Positions 1 through 11,102 of a stretch of DNA of 64,000 bases are shown piece after piece. This DNA comes from Hymenoscyphus infarciens (lineage: Eukaryota; Ascomycota; Leotiomycetes; Helotiales; Helotiaceae): contig LLCB01000009.1 in the NCBI GenBank assembly GCA_001414345.1, forward strand, positions 62,001 through 126,000, given 5' to 3'. The position numbers and the translations under genes were made by a program. The notes beneath the pieces are model-generated. The model had not been told where the DNA came from and did no database searches. It worked only from the letters and a program-made list of their open reading frames with translations. Each line of letters begins with the position of its first letter. Within the stretch, counting starts at the first letter, position 1.

Positions 1-574
1 TAAAGAGCGCTCAACCGAAGCTAATTGAGTAGTGATACCAAAACGAATGGTGGTAGGTAGCGTGGGTGTTGAGTCTAAGTGATGTTGTGTTGGAGTTATG
101 ATAGGCTTGTAGAAAAGCTGGATGCAGGTGGCTGTTGTGAAGTATAATCAAGGAAAGCACGATTGTGTGCCATGTTGCTGTGTTAGGAAAGAGCCATGAA
201 CAGTGCTGAACTTCTTCAACAGCGGTAAGGGCAGGGGGAAAGAAAGACGGAATGAATTGTGAAAAACGGAAGGAACAAGGGAAATAATGAAAACAATACA
301 CTGTTAGGAATGGTCCAACCCGAATTTGGCAGGAGATAACGTTTTTCTTGGACACCACAAAAGTACATACCATTTTAGAATATATCCCTGGCAGTTGAAG
401 TATTCCAGAGAACATGCCCTGATAGCAAACAATGACCTGGGAGTGCTTCATCTACCATCGACATATCGGCGCCTATCCCCCATACTCCATGCATTCGAGC
501 AATTGTTTTCAACCATTGTGATCCTCCAGGTACTTCCACTTATTTTGACAATTCATCGTTCCAAGCCCCTTAAT
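1..574. other. Left-edge spacer, no gene recognised
   Basis: The longest open frames here, one per strand, have no recognisable domain and overlap each other. They read like chance frames. The segment lies 3' of the translin gene and may hold its 3' UTR. Confidence 0.4.
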
Positions 575-1467
575 CTATTCCTTCTTTGGGACCAGATTCC
601 TCAAAGAGAGATCATAAACAATATCCTCAATCTTCTTGACATTGTACTTGATGCTATCGCTGCGTCGTCGCAAAGAATCGTTCTTCAAATTCAAGATCTG
701 GAAGCCAGCATGGAGGTCCTTGACAAACTGACTGATTTGCAATGGTCGTTGGTAGTCGCCCAAAGTAACAGAATTGATGGCCAATCTTGCGAGCTCTTCG
801 ATAAGCGTGATAAGGGACTGCAGGTATTCTTCAATGGTGACATGGAATGAATCACGATCTTTGAGGTTCACAGGAACTGCAACATTGTTAGAGTTCAGTT
901 TGCATATTTGTTGTTCAAAGAGAGGTAATTTACCGTTGAGGATTTGGCCGACCTCTTCAATTGTCAGAAGCTTTCCTTGTTCAGCAGCCTTGCCATTCAT
1001 GGCCATGCCTCCAAGCCATCCACAGAGGAGGATGGAAAAGACAACATTCTGTACTTCGCGCGTCCAGAGACCATTGTATCTATGCACTTAGCCGTGAGTT
1101 AAATATCTTGAAAGATGGGTGACCTACTTGTAGTAAGGGATATCAGAAGCTATCGCGGCAAGCTTGGCGATGCTGTCAAGCTCTTCCTTGATGGCATTCT
1201 CCGCAGCGACGATTACAGGTTGAACTTGAGAGTGTCAGTCAGTCGTAATGTTGCATCTAAATTGTATTTTCCAAAGAGCTTCATACGATGTGCAGCTGAT
1301 GTAGAATGGGCCCTGGAGAGGACCGATTGAGCCTGTCGACCTTGTCGCTCAAGCGTTGTAAGGATGGCTCGAATCTGATCACGCGTTTCGGCATCATCAT
1401 CGATCTTCTTCTGGAGGTCCTCGAAGATCTTGGGATCAACCATTCCTGCTATGCTGGAGTCGGTCAT
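575..1467 (-). CDS. Translin (4 exons, 241 aa)
   Basis: Translin is a conserved nucleic-acid-binding protein that forms ring-shaped octamers, alone or with TRAX as the C3PO endoribonuclease. Exons on the minus strand are 1287-1467, 1128-1224, 934-1079 and 575-876. Introns are 62, 48 and 57 nt, all GT-AG, and the frame joins cleanly to 241 aa, the usual family length. The N-terminus MVDPKIFEDLQ is followed by the family motif LERQGR. The join between exons 2 and 3 restores PYYKYNGLWTREVQNVVF, and the C-terminal half holds the EEYLQSLITLIEELARLA helix and the RRRSDSIKYNVKKIEDIVYD segment. I started at 1467 (MTDSSIAGM...); the inner Met eight codons on is the alternative. No TRAX gene is visible nearby. 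Identification rests on family-wide sequence memory and is strong; the splice sites are inferred. Confidence 0.93.
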
Positions 1468-2121
1468 TTTGATGTTGAGCTTGTGAAGTTGATGAGGTTC
1501 ACTGTCGCGCGGGGATGTTGGTCTGTCTGTTCACGTTTGACACGCCCACGCGCGATTTTGAATTGAAGAAATGTGAAAATTTCGCTACTAGTTTAAAAAC
1601 GCTACTAGTATCAATTCACGATCATCCAAAGAGTAATTTGTGCTTCTGCTCTCTCTTGGATAGAACCATTGATTGATGCTATTCTCGACGCTCTCTGCTT
1701 CACCTTGGGATGCCTTTTTCGTTGACAGCCCCGTCCCCGTGCCTGCTGCGAACGAGTCTATCCTCACAATGAGCTGGCAGCGACATCAAATGAAGGCAAT
1801 TGAGGCATCAATCTGTCCCGTGAACGGCCGCCGATTGAATACCGTCTATGTAGCTATCGTGATATATCTATTCTCCGTAGGCTGGATATGCCCACCCAAC
1901 CATCTCGAGATCGTGATGCCCGCCCAACAAGCCTAACCTAACTATTGCCATCCAAATCCAACACCATTAGACGGGAGTCAGGGTTAGGGCAAGTAGTTAG
2001 AGTTAGATATACACCACGCCGTCCTGCTCACCTCCACACAAACGCCCGGGAACACTCCCCATCCCTTTTCCACAAGCCTCTTCTTCACAACCCTGGCAAG
2101 GCCAAAGGTCTGCAATGAAAA
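1468..2121. other. Spacer between translin and U2
   Basis: This holds the upstream region of translin and the 3' flank of U2. I see no supported ORF. It contains one copy of the 14-mer GTCAGGGTTAGGGC (about 1977-1990), which recurs elsewhere in the window. Confidence 0.4.
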
Positions 2122-2313
2122 ACGTCGTGTCGCGTCACTCGGAGGCAGTGTAATACCGAGAACACAGTAGGAAGAAACACAGGCAAGCCTGGCGGTCTCC
2201 CCCTGAGGGACAAAAATAAGTATAATCTTTGTGTTGCCCGTAGGCAACTTTCAGAGATTAAACTGAAAAGAACAGATACTACACTTGATCTAAGCCAATA
2301 GGCAAAGAGAGCT
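2122..2313 (-). ncRNA. U2 spliceosomal snRNA
   Basis: The reverse complement gives the near-invariant U2 5' half: CTCTCTTTGCCTATTGGC, then the branch-point recognition region GTGTAGTATCTGTTC (plus positions 2271-2284), then the TTTTCAGTTTAATCTCTGAA stretch. An Sm-binding site ATTTTTG lies at 2211-2220. The stem-loop IV hairpin CTCGG...CCGAG is at 2138-2160. The start is similar to fission-yeast U2, which begins with CTCTCTTTGCC. The 5' end is placed at the A paired with position 2313; the 3' end is estimated from the end of stem-loop IV and could be off by 10-30 nt. U2 pairs with the intron branch site in the spliceosome. Confidence 0.93.
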
Positions 2314-2355
2314 AAAGAGAAAAGAAAAAAGGATTTCGGTGGGAGAGAGGCCAGA

Positions 2356-2363
2356 TACTTATA
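2356..2363 (-). promoter_or_regulatory. TATA box of the U2 snRNA gene
   Basis: On the minus strand GGGGTATAAGTATCTGG places a TATA core about 43-50 nt upstream of the predicted U2 5' end. That is a plausible distance for an RNA polymerase II snRNA promoter in fungi. It is inferred from position only. Confidence 0.55.
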
Positions 2364-2399
2364 CCCCGAGAGAATTCTGACTCGCACGGACCTGCGCTA

Positions 2400-3229
2400 C
2401 TAGGCGAGCGATGGAAAGAGCAAACTGGGCAGAGCACGTGGTCTAGAGTTTGGTCAAGAGTCACGTGCTGGATTCACCGTCACCGTCAGTCCCGACTCCC
2501 GACACCCGACCTGGAGACTCTGAATTAATGTTGACAACCGATTTTCACCAGATCATCAGCGATTTGAGCTGTTTCCCAGCTGGTGCCAGCAGTCGCGAGC
2601 CATCTTGCTCAACCTTGGAACTTTGCGCTAGAGATGCCACGACTCACAGTCAAAACTGCCCTGCAATCCCAATATACAGTATTAAGGTACTCGAGTAATG
2701 AATGGAGCTTGGATCATCTGCCTCAAATGAAGGCAAAATGGAAAGAAAATGTCACTATTAACGCTCCTGCAGTCTTGGATGTGGATTGCTGAATTGCTCT
2801 TCTGTTCTCATGTTCTCATCTCTGATCATGAACGCCGGATCCGTCAACAACGTTGCCCGGAGAGCTTGAGAGTTCATTCCCGTTTGCAACATACTGACGA
2901 GTTGATTAAAAACATAAATTTCAATTCATTGGTGCTTGTATTTCCCATGTGAAAACAGCCAAGTCAAGTCTTGTGACGTTGTCCCAAAATTGGAAACCTG
3001 AGGTACTCCCGTCGAGCATCTGGGTGGTGGGAGCCTCGGCATTCACATGCGCCGCAACGAGACCTGAAGCCCTCCGGGATAGTTCTGTCTGTTCCAACAC
3101 CTATTATTTAGTCAATCCCAAGTCCTAGATCGCTATTCATCGTCTTCTCTCCTCTGCTGTGCAAACTGTAAACCCGCCTCCCAACAATTCATCCCTCCCA
3201 AGCAAAGAAACCATACACTCGACTTCACA
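2400..3229. other. Spacer upstream of the SCP2 gene
   Basis: Short ORFs here lack recognisable domains. The last 100 bp is pyrimidine-rich, as is common in fungal promoters and 5' leaders, and leads into the SCP2 start at 3230. Confidence 0.4.
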
Positions 3230-3767
3230 ATGTCTCTCAAGAACGGTCCGAATCCCTTCTCCGACGTTTGCACTTCACCACTGATATCCCACACAGATGC
3301 ATTCCCCTCTTCCGAGGCATTCGATGCCATAAATGCTGCCCTTTCCGCCTCCGAGGCAGAGCGCGCCGATGCCATCAAGCAAGGCAATGCCGTGTTCGCT
3401 TTCACATTAAAGAACAAGGCCGGAGAGACGGAGAGCTGGCATATTGATCTCAAGGAGAAGGGAGTAGCTGGAAAGGGTCTTGGAACCAAGCCTACAGGTA
3501 AGCTGCGCGGTCCAATATCAATTACTCAACATTTCCGCCCTACAACCCGATCTCCCTGTCCATCTTGCTGGAATGGACAGCTAACAAACCCTTTCTCTAG
3601 TTACCATCTCCATCTCGGACGAGGACTTTGGAAAATTGGTCACAGGAAAGGCGAATGCACAAAGATTGTTCATGTCCGGAAAGCTCAAGGCCAAGGGAGA
3701 TGTGATGAAGGCCACCAAGATGGAGCCCATCTTGAAGAAGGCACAACCCTCCAAGGCAAAACTATAG
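3230..3767 (+). CDS. SCP2 sterol-carrier / lipid-transfer protein (3 exons, 127 aa)
   Basis: A small single-domain SCP2 protein of the peroxisomal non-specific lipid-transfer family, which binds fatty acids, acyl-CoA and sterols. Exons are 3230-3245, 3297-3497 and 3601-3767. Intron 1 (51 nt) begins with the less usual GTCCGA and has a CTGAT branch site; removing it turns the start into MSLKNDAFPSSEAFDAI, as in other fungal members. The core GNAVFAFTLKNKAGETESW is followed by the typical second half ISDEDFGKLVTGKANAQRLF and FMSGKLKAKGDVMKATKMEP. The protein ends in AKL, a type-1 peroxisomal targeting signal of the SKL class. The 127 aa length fits stand-alone SCP2 proteins. Without intron 1 splicing the reading frame would carry 17 extra residues. 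Confidence 0.93.
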
Positions 3768-4598
3768 TCGATCAATGAACATTGTACAACATGATGGTTT
3801 TAGATTCACACTTGGCGAATGCGAATGGGGAACATACAGTCCGTATCCATTTGGATATCTGGGTAGCTTGGTCCATGGGAAATCGCAAGGTTGATTCACA
3901 TGCCTAGATTCTGCCTGTGTAATAACGAAAGCAATACTATTTATTTATTCTCATATCTTCCAGAAAGTGCATATAACGCAGCACCTAAAAAAGTCCTCTA
4001 CTTGGTTGCCTGTTTGCTGTTTGGCTGACACCTACACTATACCTACTTCCACCAGCTCGACAAGTGCCCGTACTCCAAGTCAATAATAATTCGGGATAAT
4101 ACTAGACGAGATTCCGCCCCTCGGGTTAGGGTCAGGGTTAGGGCTAGTAGAGACTTCTTCACCCACGAAATGTGAAATTACCATAATTTAAAAAATAGGC
4201 ATTCACTTGGTGAGAGTTCCAAAAAGTTCCAGCCTCATCGCCTATCACGTGAGCGCCGCGGAGGTTTTCGCTTTTTAGTCAAGGATCCTGTTGACTTTCC
4301 TCAGCCTCCTAAACTCCTGTCCATCAACGCGACATACGTGCCAACCAAATCGCGACCCTCTCACACCGTGGACAACTAGAGATGCACAACGACTAATACA
4401 CATTAGGCGTCTGCATCGCACAACATCGCTGCGCCAACTAGGCGCCCTTCGCACCGTCGAGTCCTTTCTCGTCGCTCTCGCAACATCACGACGAGTCGTG
4501 CATCTCGACACCTTCAACTTTGCGCCGACGCGCCCACCCTTTGACCACCGATCGATACATACTCAGTCACGGCTTAGGATAAGCAAACAATCACCGTC
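3768..4598. other. Spacer with telomere-like repeat, upstream of the nucleoporin
   Basis: No supported gene. It contains a short telomere-like run (4123-4144, two TTAGGG-type units around GTCAGGGTTAGGGC) and a CACGTG palindrome near 4246-4251. The last 300 bp is the probable promoter and leader of the nucleoporin gene. Confidence 0.45.
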
Positions 4599-7500
4599 AT
4601 GAGTAGTGAGCCTGATCCTCCACAGCGCGCGAACGCGGCGCAAATGGCTTCGAGAAAAGTCAAATCAACCCCAGTCAGACGAGGACCACGACGTCCAGCA
4701 CTCCCATCGACTCCTACCACGTTACAAATTTCGCTGGAGAATAACTCTGTCCCCCAATGGGCGGATTCATCTCAAACCGGGCCAGCACCAACATTCGGTG
4801 GACCAGGCGGCGGAAGTAATGGTGGTGGGCTCTTTGGAGGGGCAATTACAGGTTCATCAACATTCAATTTCGATGCGCCTCAAGGCATGAAGATGACGGC
4901 GTACACCAACGACAATCCGGATGCCCCCAAATCCGCAAAGTTCCTAAACTCCAGAGCCGCCCAAAGAATTTATGGCCCTACTGGTGCACCCCCCCCTCCT
5001 TCGAATGCTGCTCCAAGTGCATACGGTGCTTTTTCGAGTACTTCTTCAGGTCGAGATACAGGGCGTATCGAAGACACCAGGAGCCCTAAGAGACAATTTG
5101 GAATGCCGGCCGCCGACACGGATCCTCCATCTTCCAACATTGTGTTTGGCCAAAGTAATCCCCCGTTCAATGGTTTCGGCGGCACAACTCCTGCTAGCTC
5201 GGCTCCAAGCTTTGGTTCTACCACAACACAAAGTCAGCCCGAACTCAATATGAACTTCTCTACTGCGACAGACGCCGCTCCTAATCCATCCTCTCCATTC
5301 ATTCCCATCGATCCAGCTATCCTCGGGTCAACTCCTGTGCCATTCACTCCTGGGGGAACTGCCACCTTTGGCGGGCAACACATGGATTTTTACACCCCTA
5401 CACCCACTGCACCTTCCCCAGCTGCTGCTGCACCTACAGGAGTGCCTACTTTCAACTTTGAAACTATAAACTCACAAGCCAATCCCCCGAGCTCATCATT
5501 TACAAATGCGAGCCAAGCACCAGCAAGCCCAATGATCAATTTTGGTGCCGATACTAGTCCCAGTTCAAATACGTCGGCTATGAGTCTTGTAACCAGCCCT
5601 CCTGTCAATCAAACTCAAACAGGAAGCATTTTTGGCCATTTGGCTCAATTTGGCTCTCCAGCACCAAATGATTCGGCTATGAGTCTTGTGACCAGCCCTC
5701 CTGTCACTCAAGCTCAAACAGGAAATATTTTTGGCCATTTGGCTCAACCTGGCTCTCAAGCACCAAATATGTTTGGCTCAAGTCCTGCAAAGACTGCGAC
5801 TGGAGGTAGTGTATTTGGTATACAAGCTCCATCGTCAACAGCAGCACCGGCACCGACCATGAATTTGTTTGGCAATACCAATCAAACACCTGCTCCAGCC
5901 ACGACTACCTTCATTCCTAAGCCCGCTGAAACATCTTCGGAATCAGAAAATCCATTTGCTTTCCAGCCTACTGGAAAAGCTTCGGCATCGGCCAATCGAT
6001 TTACTACTTTCAAGCCTGCTAGACAAATTTCGGCAGCACCTAGTCCTTTCGAGAGCATTAATCAGGCATCTTCGACAAACAGCTTTTCTGGCCCCAACAA
6101 ACCTGCCGAAGCATCCTCGACCGACTCGTTCACTTTCAAGCCTGCTGAACAACCTTCGGCATCAGCTAATCCTTTCGAGAGCATCAATCAGGCATCTTCG
6201 ACAAACAGCTTTTCTAGCCCCAACAAACCTGCCGAAGCATCCTCGACCAACTCGTTCACTTTCAAGCCTGTTGAACAACCGGCAGCAGCCAATCCTTTTG
6301 GGAGCATCAATCAGGCATCTACACCAGCATCGACAAACTCCTTCCCTAGCCCCGATAAGCCCGCGGGAGTATCCTTGGTGAAAGGCAACATATTTCAGGC
6401 TCTCAATGCTCAACCATCAGTGCGAGGTAATCCGTTTCAAAATATCAACAAACCATCTACCCCTTCGGAAGAACAAAAGGGCGAGGCGGAGAATGCACCA
6501 CCAAGAACCAACTTAGGCGGTAATCGTTCCAAGACACCATCGTCACACAGCATGTTTGGCAATACAAGCTCTCCAGCTCCATCTAAAAAAGAGCCTTTGA
6601 GTTCCCTTAACCAGCCTATTGCTCAACCAACACCAAATGCCAAGGAGGCACCTGCCGCTATGCTCAGCACTACTCTGATACCAGACAGAGGACCATTCGG
6701 AAAACCTACCGGCCGACACGCACTTGTAAGTTTCTATAAAGTCATCTCCTTTATTTCACTCGACAACTTTTACATTCTTTAAATTCCCTGTATACTATCA
6801 TTTTTCACCTGCTGACAATTATTTTTAGAGGAAAAGAGTGGCTACTGCTTCGATGCAGCAGCCCGCACGAAAGGCCCCCGATCCTCAAGTCGATGAACTC
6901 CTGAGAGCGGAGGAAAATTCGGGAGGTATGAACAAAGGTGCAGGCGCGCCACGAGAACCTCAAGTCCCAGGCCTCAATACACAGGTCGCCCTGGATACGT
7001 ATCGCCCTACGGAAGTCAATCCGAGTGATCACCCCAGAATGTTCCCAGGAATGAATTACGCTTCTAAATATCCCATCGACAAGATGCAACATCTCGTTCC
7101 AGAGCACTTTACATCGGAGCAAGAAATCGAATATTACACTGGATTCCGGATGATACAATTAAATAGAGCTTTGGCCCGCACTTTTTCAAGAACCAAGCCC
7201 ACCGACAACATCTTTCCTTCCATGCGTTACTATAACACCCTGAGAGAGGAGATTCTCACCCGAACCAGTGCAGACATTATTCAAGCTGCTACCGGCCCAA
7301 AGCGTAAAGCTCAGAACGAGATTCTTCAAGAAAATGGGCGCGACAGCAAGCGAGTCAAGCCAGCACAGGCTTCTGATGCTCCTTCTGATGCTCCTGCCCT
7401 TTTCCAAAGCCAGCCACAAGATCAACCTACCGCCACCGGAGCGCAGCCTCAACCCGCAATCAACGGCAACTCTTCCCAGGCTCCCTCGTTTTATCCTGCA

Positions 7501-9663
7501 CCCTCTGTATCACGCCCTGCTTCTCCATCTAAGAACAAGCGAAAGGGTGAAGAGCTCACAAAGGATGACTACGAAAGTAGCCAAGATTTAAGACCATTGA
7601 AACAAATCAGACTGCAGGTTTCCAATGGAGAAGCAAGTCCAGCTTCGGATACGTTCCGATTATTCCAACAGCTTGTGGATGGCCGCAAGAGCCCGAGAAA
7701 AGTACTTCCCGAGAAAGGCACACCCTCGTCTGCTCCAACGTCGGATGATGATAAACCACGTAACAATCCATTTGCACAGCTAGCAGCTGCCCAATCCCAA
7801 GCGCAATCCACCAACAATGCTGCAACCTTTAATCCATCTGGTGGCATTTTTAGTCCAACTAAGGCTTCGCAGGCTCCTGCTACTACCGCATCTGTTCAAA
7901 AGTCTGACGCGATCAAACCTCCCATTTTTGCCGGTGCTCCTGGTGCTCCACAATCTAACGGTATCAAGCCTCCAACCTTTAATGCCACTCCTGTCGACTT
8001 CATGAGCGCATTCAAAAAGAGCAATGACGATTATGAAAAACAGTTGATGGAGAAGGCCAAGGACGAAGACTATGACTCAGACGACGACGAGGCGGAGTGG
8101 GAGGCCAACTACTGGAAGAAGCGCGAGGCAACCAAGAAGAAGATTGAAGAAGATGGCAAGGCCATTAAGGTACCCACGTTTGGCCAGCCAAAGGTTCAGG
8201 AAGAAATCAGTGTGCCCAAACTTGGCCAGTCCAAGAAGCCAGAAACGCGAACCTTCTTCGGACAAGCAAGCGCACCAAAAAACTCGGGAACCAGTGTGTT
8301 CAGCTCTGCGAATGTTTCTCGGTCGTCTACACCTGGTGCTAAGTCTATCTTTGATGGCCCTGCACCTCCCAAGCCAGCAGGAAATAACATCTTCGGTCAC
8401 CTTTCTGATTCTGGTGGAAGTGCAAAAGCTAACGACGCTGATGAAGATAGCGATGCCGAGCCGGAGGATGAGAGCGATTCTGAGAACAGAGACCCATCCT
8501 ACAAATACAAGCCAGGCGAGGAAATCAAGAGTGGTCCGGGTACACCTGTCACACCAGTAGAGGAGACCGGGGCTGGCATTGCCTCTACTATGAAGCCAAC
8601 AAATACTTTTGATTTTGGAGCACCAAAGGGCGGTCTCTTTGCAGCAGCAGCTCCTAGTTCACCAACTCCAGCTCCTAGCTCCGGCACCAGCACTCCCGTC
8701 CGAAGTCTTTTTGATCGAATCACGAGAGACAGCAACGGAAATCCTATCAGAGTAATTCCCCCACCCTCTACGGAGGAGAAGGAAAACACTCGGCCAAGTC
8801 TTTTTGATCGAATCACGAGAGACAGCAACGGAAATCCTATCAGAGTAATTCCCCCACCCTCTACGGAGGAGAAGGGAAACACTCAGCCACCTGCAGATGC
8901 AACCAAGAACCTATTTTCATCTCTCAACAACTCCTTTGGATCAATTGGTGATCAGACTTGGAAGTCAGATGGCCCAATCCGTTTTGGAGCATCCACCCCT
9001 ACAACCGACGGCACTGGCCAGGTCCCTGCATTCAACGTACAAGCAGCCACACCAGAACCCGCACATCACAGCCTATTTGGCAATACCAGGCCAGCATTTG
9101 GCAATGTCTCGCCTATATCTGGAGGTTTGAGCACGGCAAGGCCTGCTGGCGTTGGATTTAGTTTCGGTGCGCCAAGTGCCGGCTCCTCATTGTTGCCTTC
9201 TGCTGTAGGGTCTACAAACACTTCTCGAGCCACTACTCCCGGAGGAACAACAGATGGTGACAGTGCTGTTGAGGTGGATCCATATGGACAACACCACGAA
9301 CAAATCAACTTGACTGCTGGTGGGCCCGGTGAGGAAGATGAGGAGGTTGTGCATGAAGTTCGTGCAAAGGCATTCATCTATAAAGAGGGTGCTTTTCGGG
9401 TCAAGGGAGTCGGTCCTATGAGAGTCCTCCAACACAAAGACACCAAGGCAACCAGAATGATTCTTCGTGCTGATCCAAACGGAAACATCGTTCTCAACAA
9501 AGCTTTGATTAGTCAAGTCTATGAGGCGAAGGAAAAGACTGTCAAATTCACGGCAGCAACTGATGGTGGAAATGGGTTCGAAACTTGGCTTTTGCAAGTC
9601 AAGACAGTCGAGTTGGCTGAGACCTTGGCGTGGGTTTTCGAATCCAACAAGCCTTCTTCTTAA
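4599..9663 (+). CDS. FG-repeat nucleoporin with C-terminal Ran-binding domain, Nup2/Nup152 type (2 exons, 1653 aa)
   Basis: A nuclear-basket nucleoporin of the Nup2 family, expected to bind importin-alpha and RanGTP during cargo release. Exons are 4599-6725 and 6829-9663; the 103-nt intron (GTAAGT...TTTTTAG) keeps the frame. Exon 1 encodes about 709 residues rich in Ser, Pro and Asn with many FG, FGxxxP and NxFG motifs, including repeated units (AMSLVTSPPV..., NPFESINQASSTNSF). After the junction (about residues 710-830) lies a conserved segment including FPGMNYASKYPIDKMQHLVP. Further FG motifs and acidic patches follow. The last ~105 residues, from about 1547 (VHEVRAKAFIYKEG...), form a RanBP1-type Ran-binding domain. 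A 31-residue unit (LFDRITRDSNGNP...) is duplicated in tandem at residues ~1335-1396. The two large frames could be taken as two genes, but the second lacks an ATG near its start and joins exactly by splicing. Confidence 0.9.
6000..6345 (+). repeat. Imperfect in-frame repeats in the FG region
   Basis: About three copies of a 110-120 bp unit encode FKPAEQPSASANPF, then SINQASSTNSF, then NKPAEASSTxSFT. Together with two AMSLVTSPPV units at about 5578-5765, they show that the FG region grows by tandem duplication. Confidence 0.85.
8704..8889 (+). repeat. 93-bp in-frame tandem duplication in the nucleoporin
   Basis: Two copies offset by exactly 93 bp (31 codons) encode SLFDRITRDSNGNPIRVIPP plus a STEEK-type tail. 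They differ by only a few bases near the ends, which points to a recent duplication. Confidence 0.9.
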
Positions 9664-10058
9664 TCAAATAGTGAATGCAAGGGGAGAAACTGCACCTTCT
9701 TCTCTTTGCGATCCTGAATACGTTCTGGATCTCATCAAAAAACGGTGCAATCGTGCGTTATATTGTTGGAGTACAAAAATGGATGGAGCGATAATTGTGG
9801 GAGGAACCCGCACTCGGAGGAAAAGTAAGATGCCGGATTTTTTCTGTGGGAAATCTGAGGCATCTTCGTATTTCTGTTTTTTTTTCCCTCTCTCGCACGC
9901 ACATCAGGGGAATGGCATAATATTGGCGTCTGCATAGCGTTTGTTTCTCTACCTCATTCACATTAGACGTCGCATAGACGCGTAGCTTTTTCTTGCTACA
10001 TCCCAGCACATTTTGTAATTAGTTAGCGGTAGTAGCGTGGTGTTTTTTGGACGCAAAT

Positions 10059-10310
10059 TCCTCCCTCTCGAATCTCGCAACTGCGGGCTTGGAGCCTTCC
10101 CTGTCTTCTGGAAGGCCCTCGCTTGTGGTCTGGCTCAAGCAAGGAATTTTGTGGTCTTGGACGGATTCTCCCTTCTCGAATCTCGCAGCTGCGGGCTTGG
10201 AGCCTTCCCTGTCTTCTGGGAGGCCCTTGCTTGTGGTCTGGCTCAAGCTGGGAATCGCGTCAGGTATTGTTTGGATTGGTTCCCCTTCTCGAATTGCGCA
10301 ACTGCTACTG
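10059..10310. repeat. Intergenic direct repeat, about 108-113 bp unit, 2.3 copies
   Basis: The segment TCTCGAATCTCGCA...CTGCGGGCTTGGAGCC...GTCTTCTGG...GGTCTGGCTCAAGC occurs at about 10064-10140 and again at about 10172-10248 with few changes. A truncated third start (TTCTCGAATTGCGCAACTGC) is near 10284. Overlapping ORFs on both strands simply follow the repeat and are not supported as genes. Confidence 0.8.
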
Positions 10311-11100
10311 GTGGCGTACTTGGTACGATCCAGGTGTGTGGTATGGACAAGCAGGAATCATATCGCGGATAGTACCTTTGGAAACACATGTAGATTAGTT
10401 TTTTGTTTCTGAAATTGATCAATTATATAATCTTGTGATGCCTGTGTGAAACTTGTTCATGCAAATGTGAAGTGATTGTGGGTGTGATTTACAAGGAACT
10501 CCAACTGAGGAGAACTGTGCCCACATTGTGTTTGCAGTTAATATTCTGAGCACTTCCTATCTTTTTGAGTAGATTACAACGATTCTGGACTCAAACGATT
10601 CATTGTACTGGCAGGGGAGGCGGGGTGCGTTCTCGACAAGTAGAAACCACTCCTAGGCCTTCTATGAATCTTTTCTGATCTTATAAGTTCATACAAGTAA
10701 AGGAACTGATTATCTCTCGATCTTGAAAACCTCGCATTTATGAAGAGTAAAAGGGGGGTTGGTTACGTGGTGGGGTTAAGCCCCCCTAGAGTACCTAAAT
10801 CCGTGAAACCGATCAACGTCAACCTAAAGGTGCTGCTGCTCGTGGGTATTTCCCAAAAAGGAGGTGAGGCTGGCTCATGAGTGAGATTTGGTATGTAATG
10901 GTGGTGGGTTTTGTTACCTCCGGTCATGTATGTTGGGTGGTCTTGATACTGGTGGAGGATGTTGATTCGTTGGTCACTTGGATTGACGGTTAATACCTGG
11001 GTATAAGTAGACCACGATCAAGTAAAGAGAGGTCGACAGCCTTGAAATTCGAAAACATTATCATACTTCTAACCTACTCCAGCAAGCCAAGACATCAACC
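10311..11100. other. Spacer, nothing recognised
   Basis: AT-leaning sequence without supported ORFs or RNA genes. It separates the nucleoporin from the dehydrogenase pseudogene. Confidence 0.4.
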
Positions 11101-11102
11101 TG

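Noticed and set aside
11..850. Overlapping ORFs on both strands at the left edge
   Set aside because: No recognised domain, and the plus-strand frame overlaps translin exon 4 in antisense.
6838..9663. Second nucleoporin frame as a separate gene
   Set aside because: It has no ATG near its start and joins the upstream frame through a standard 103-nt intron.
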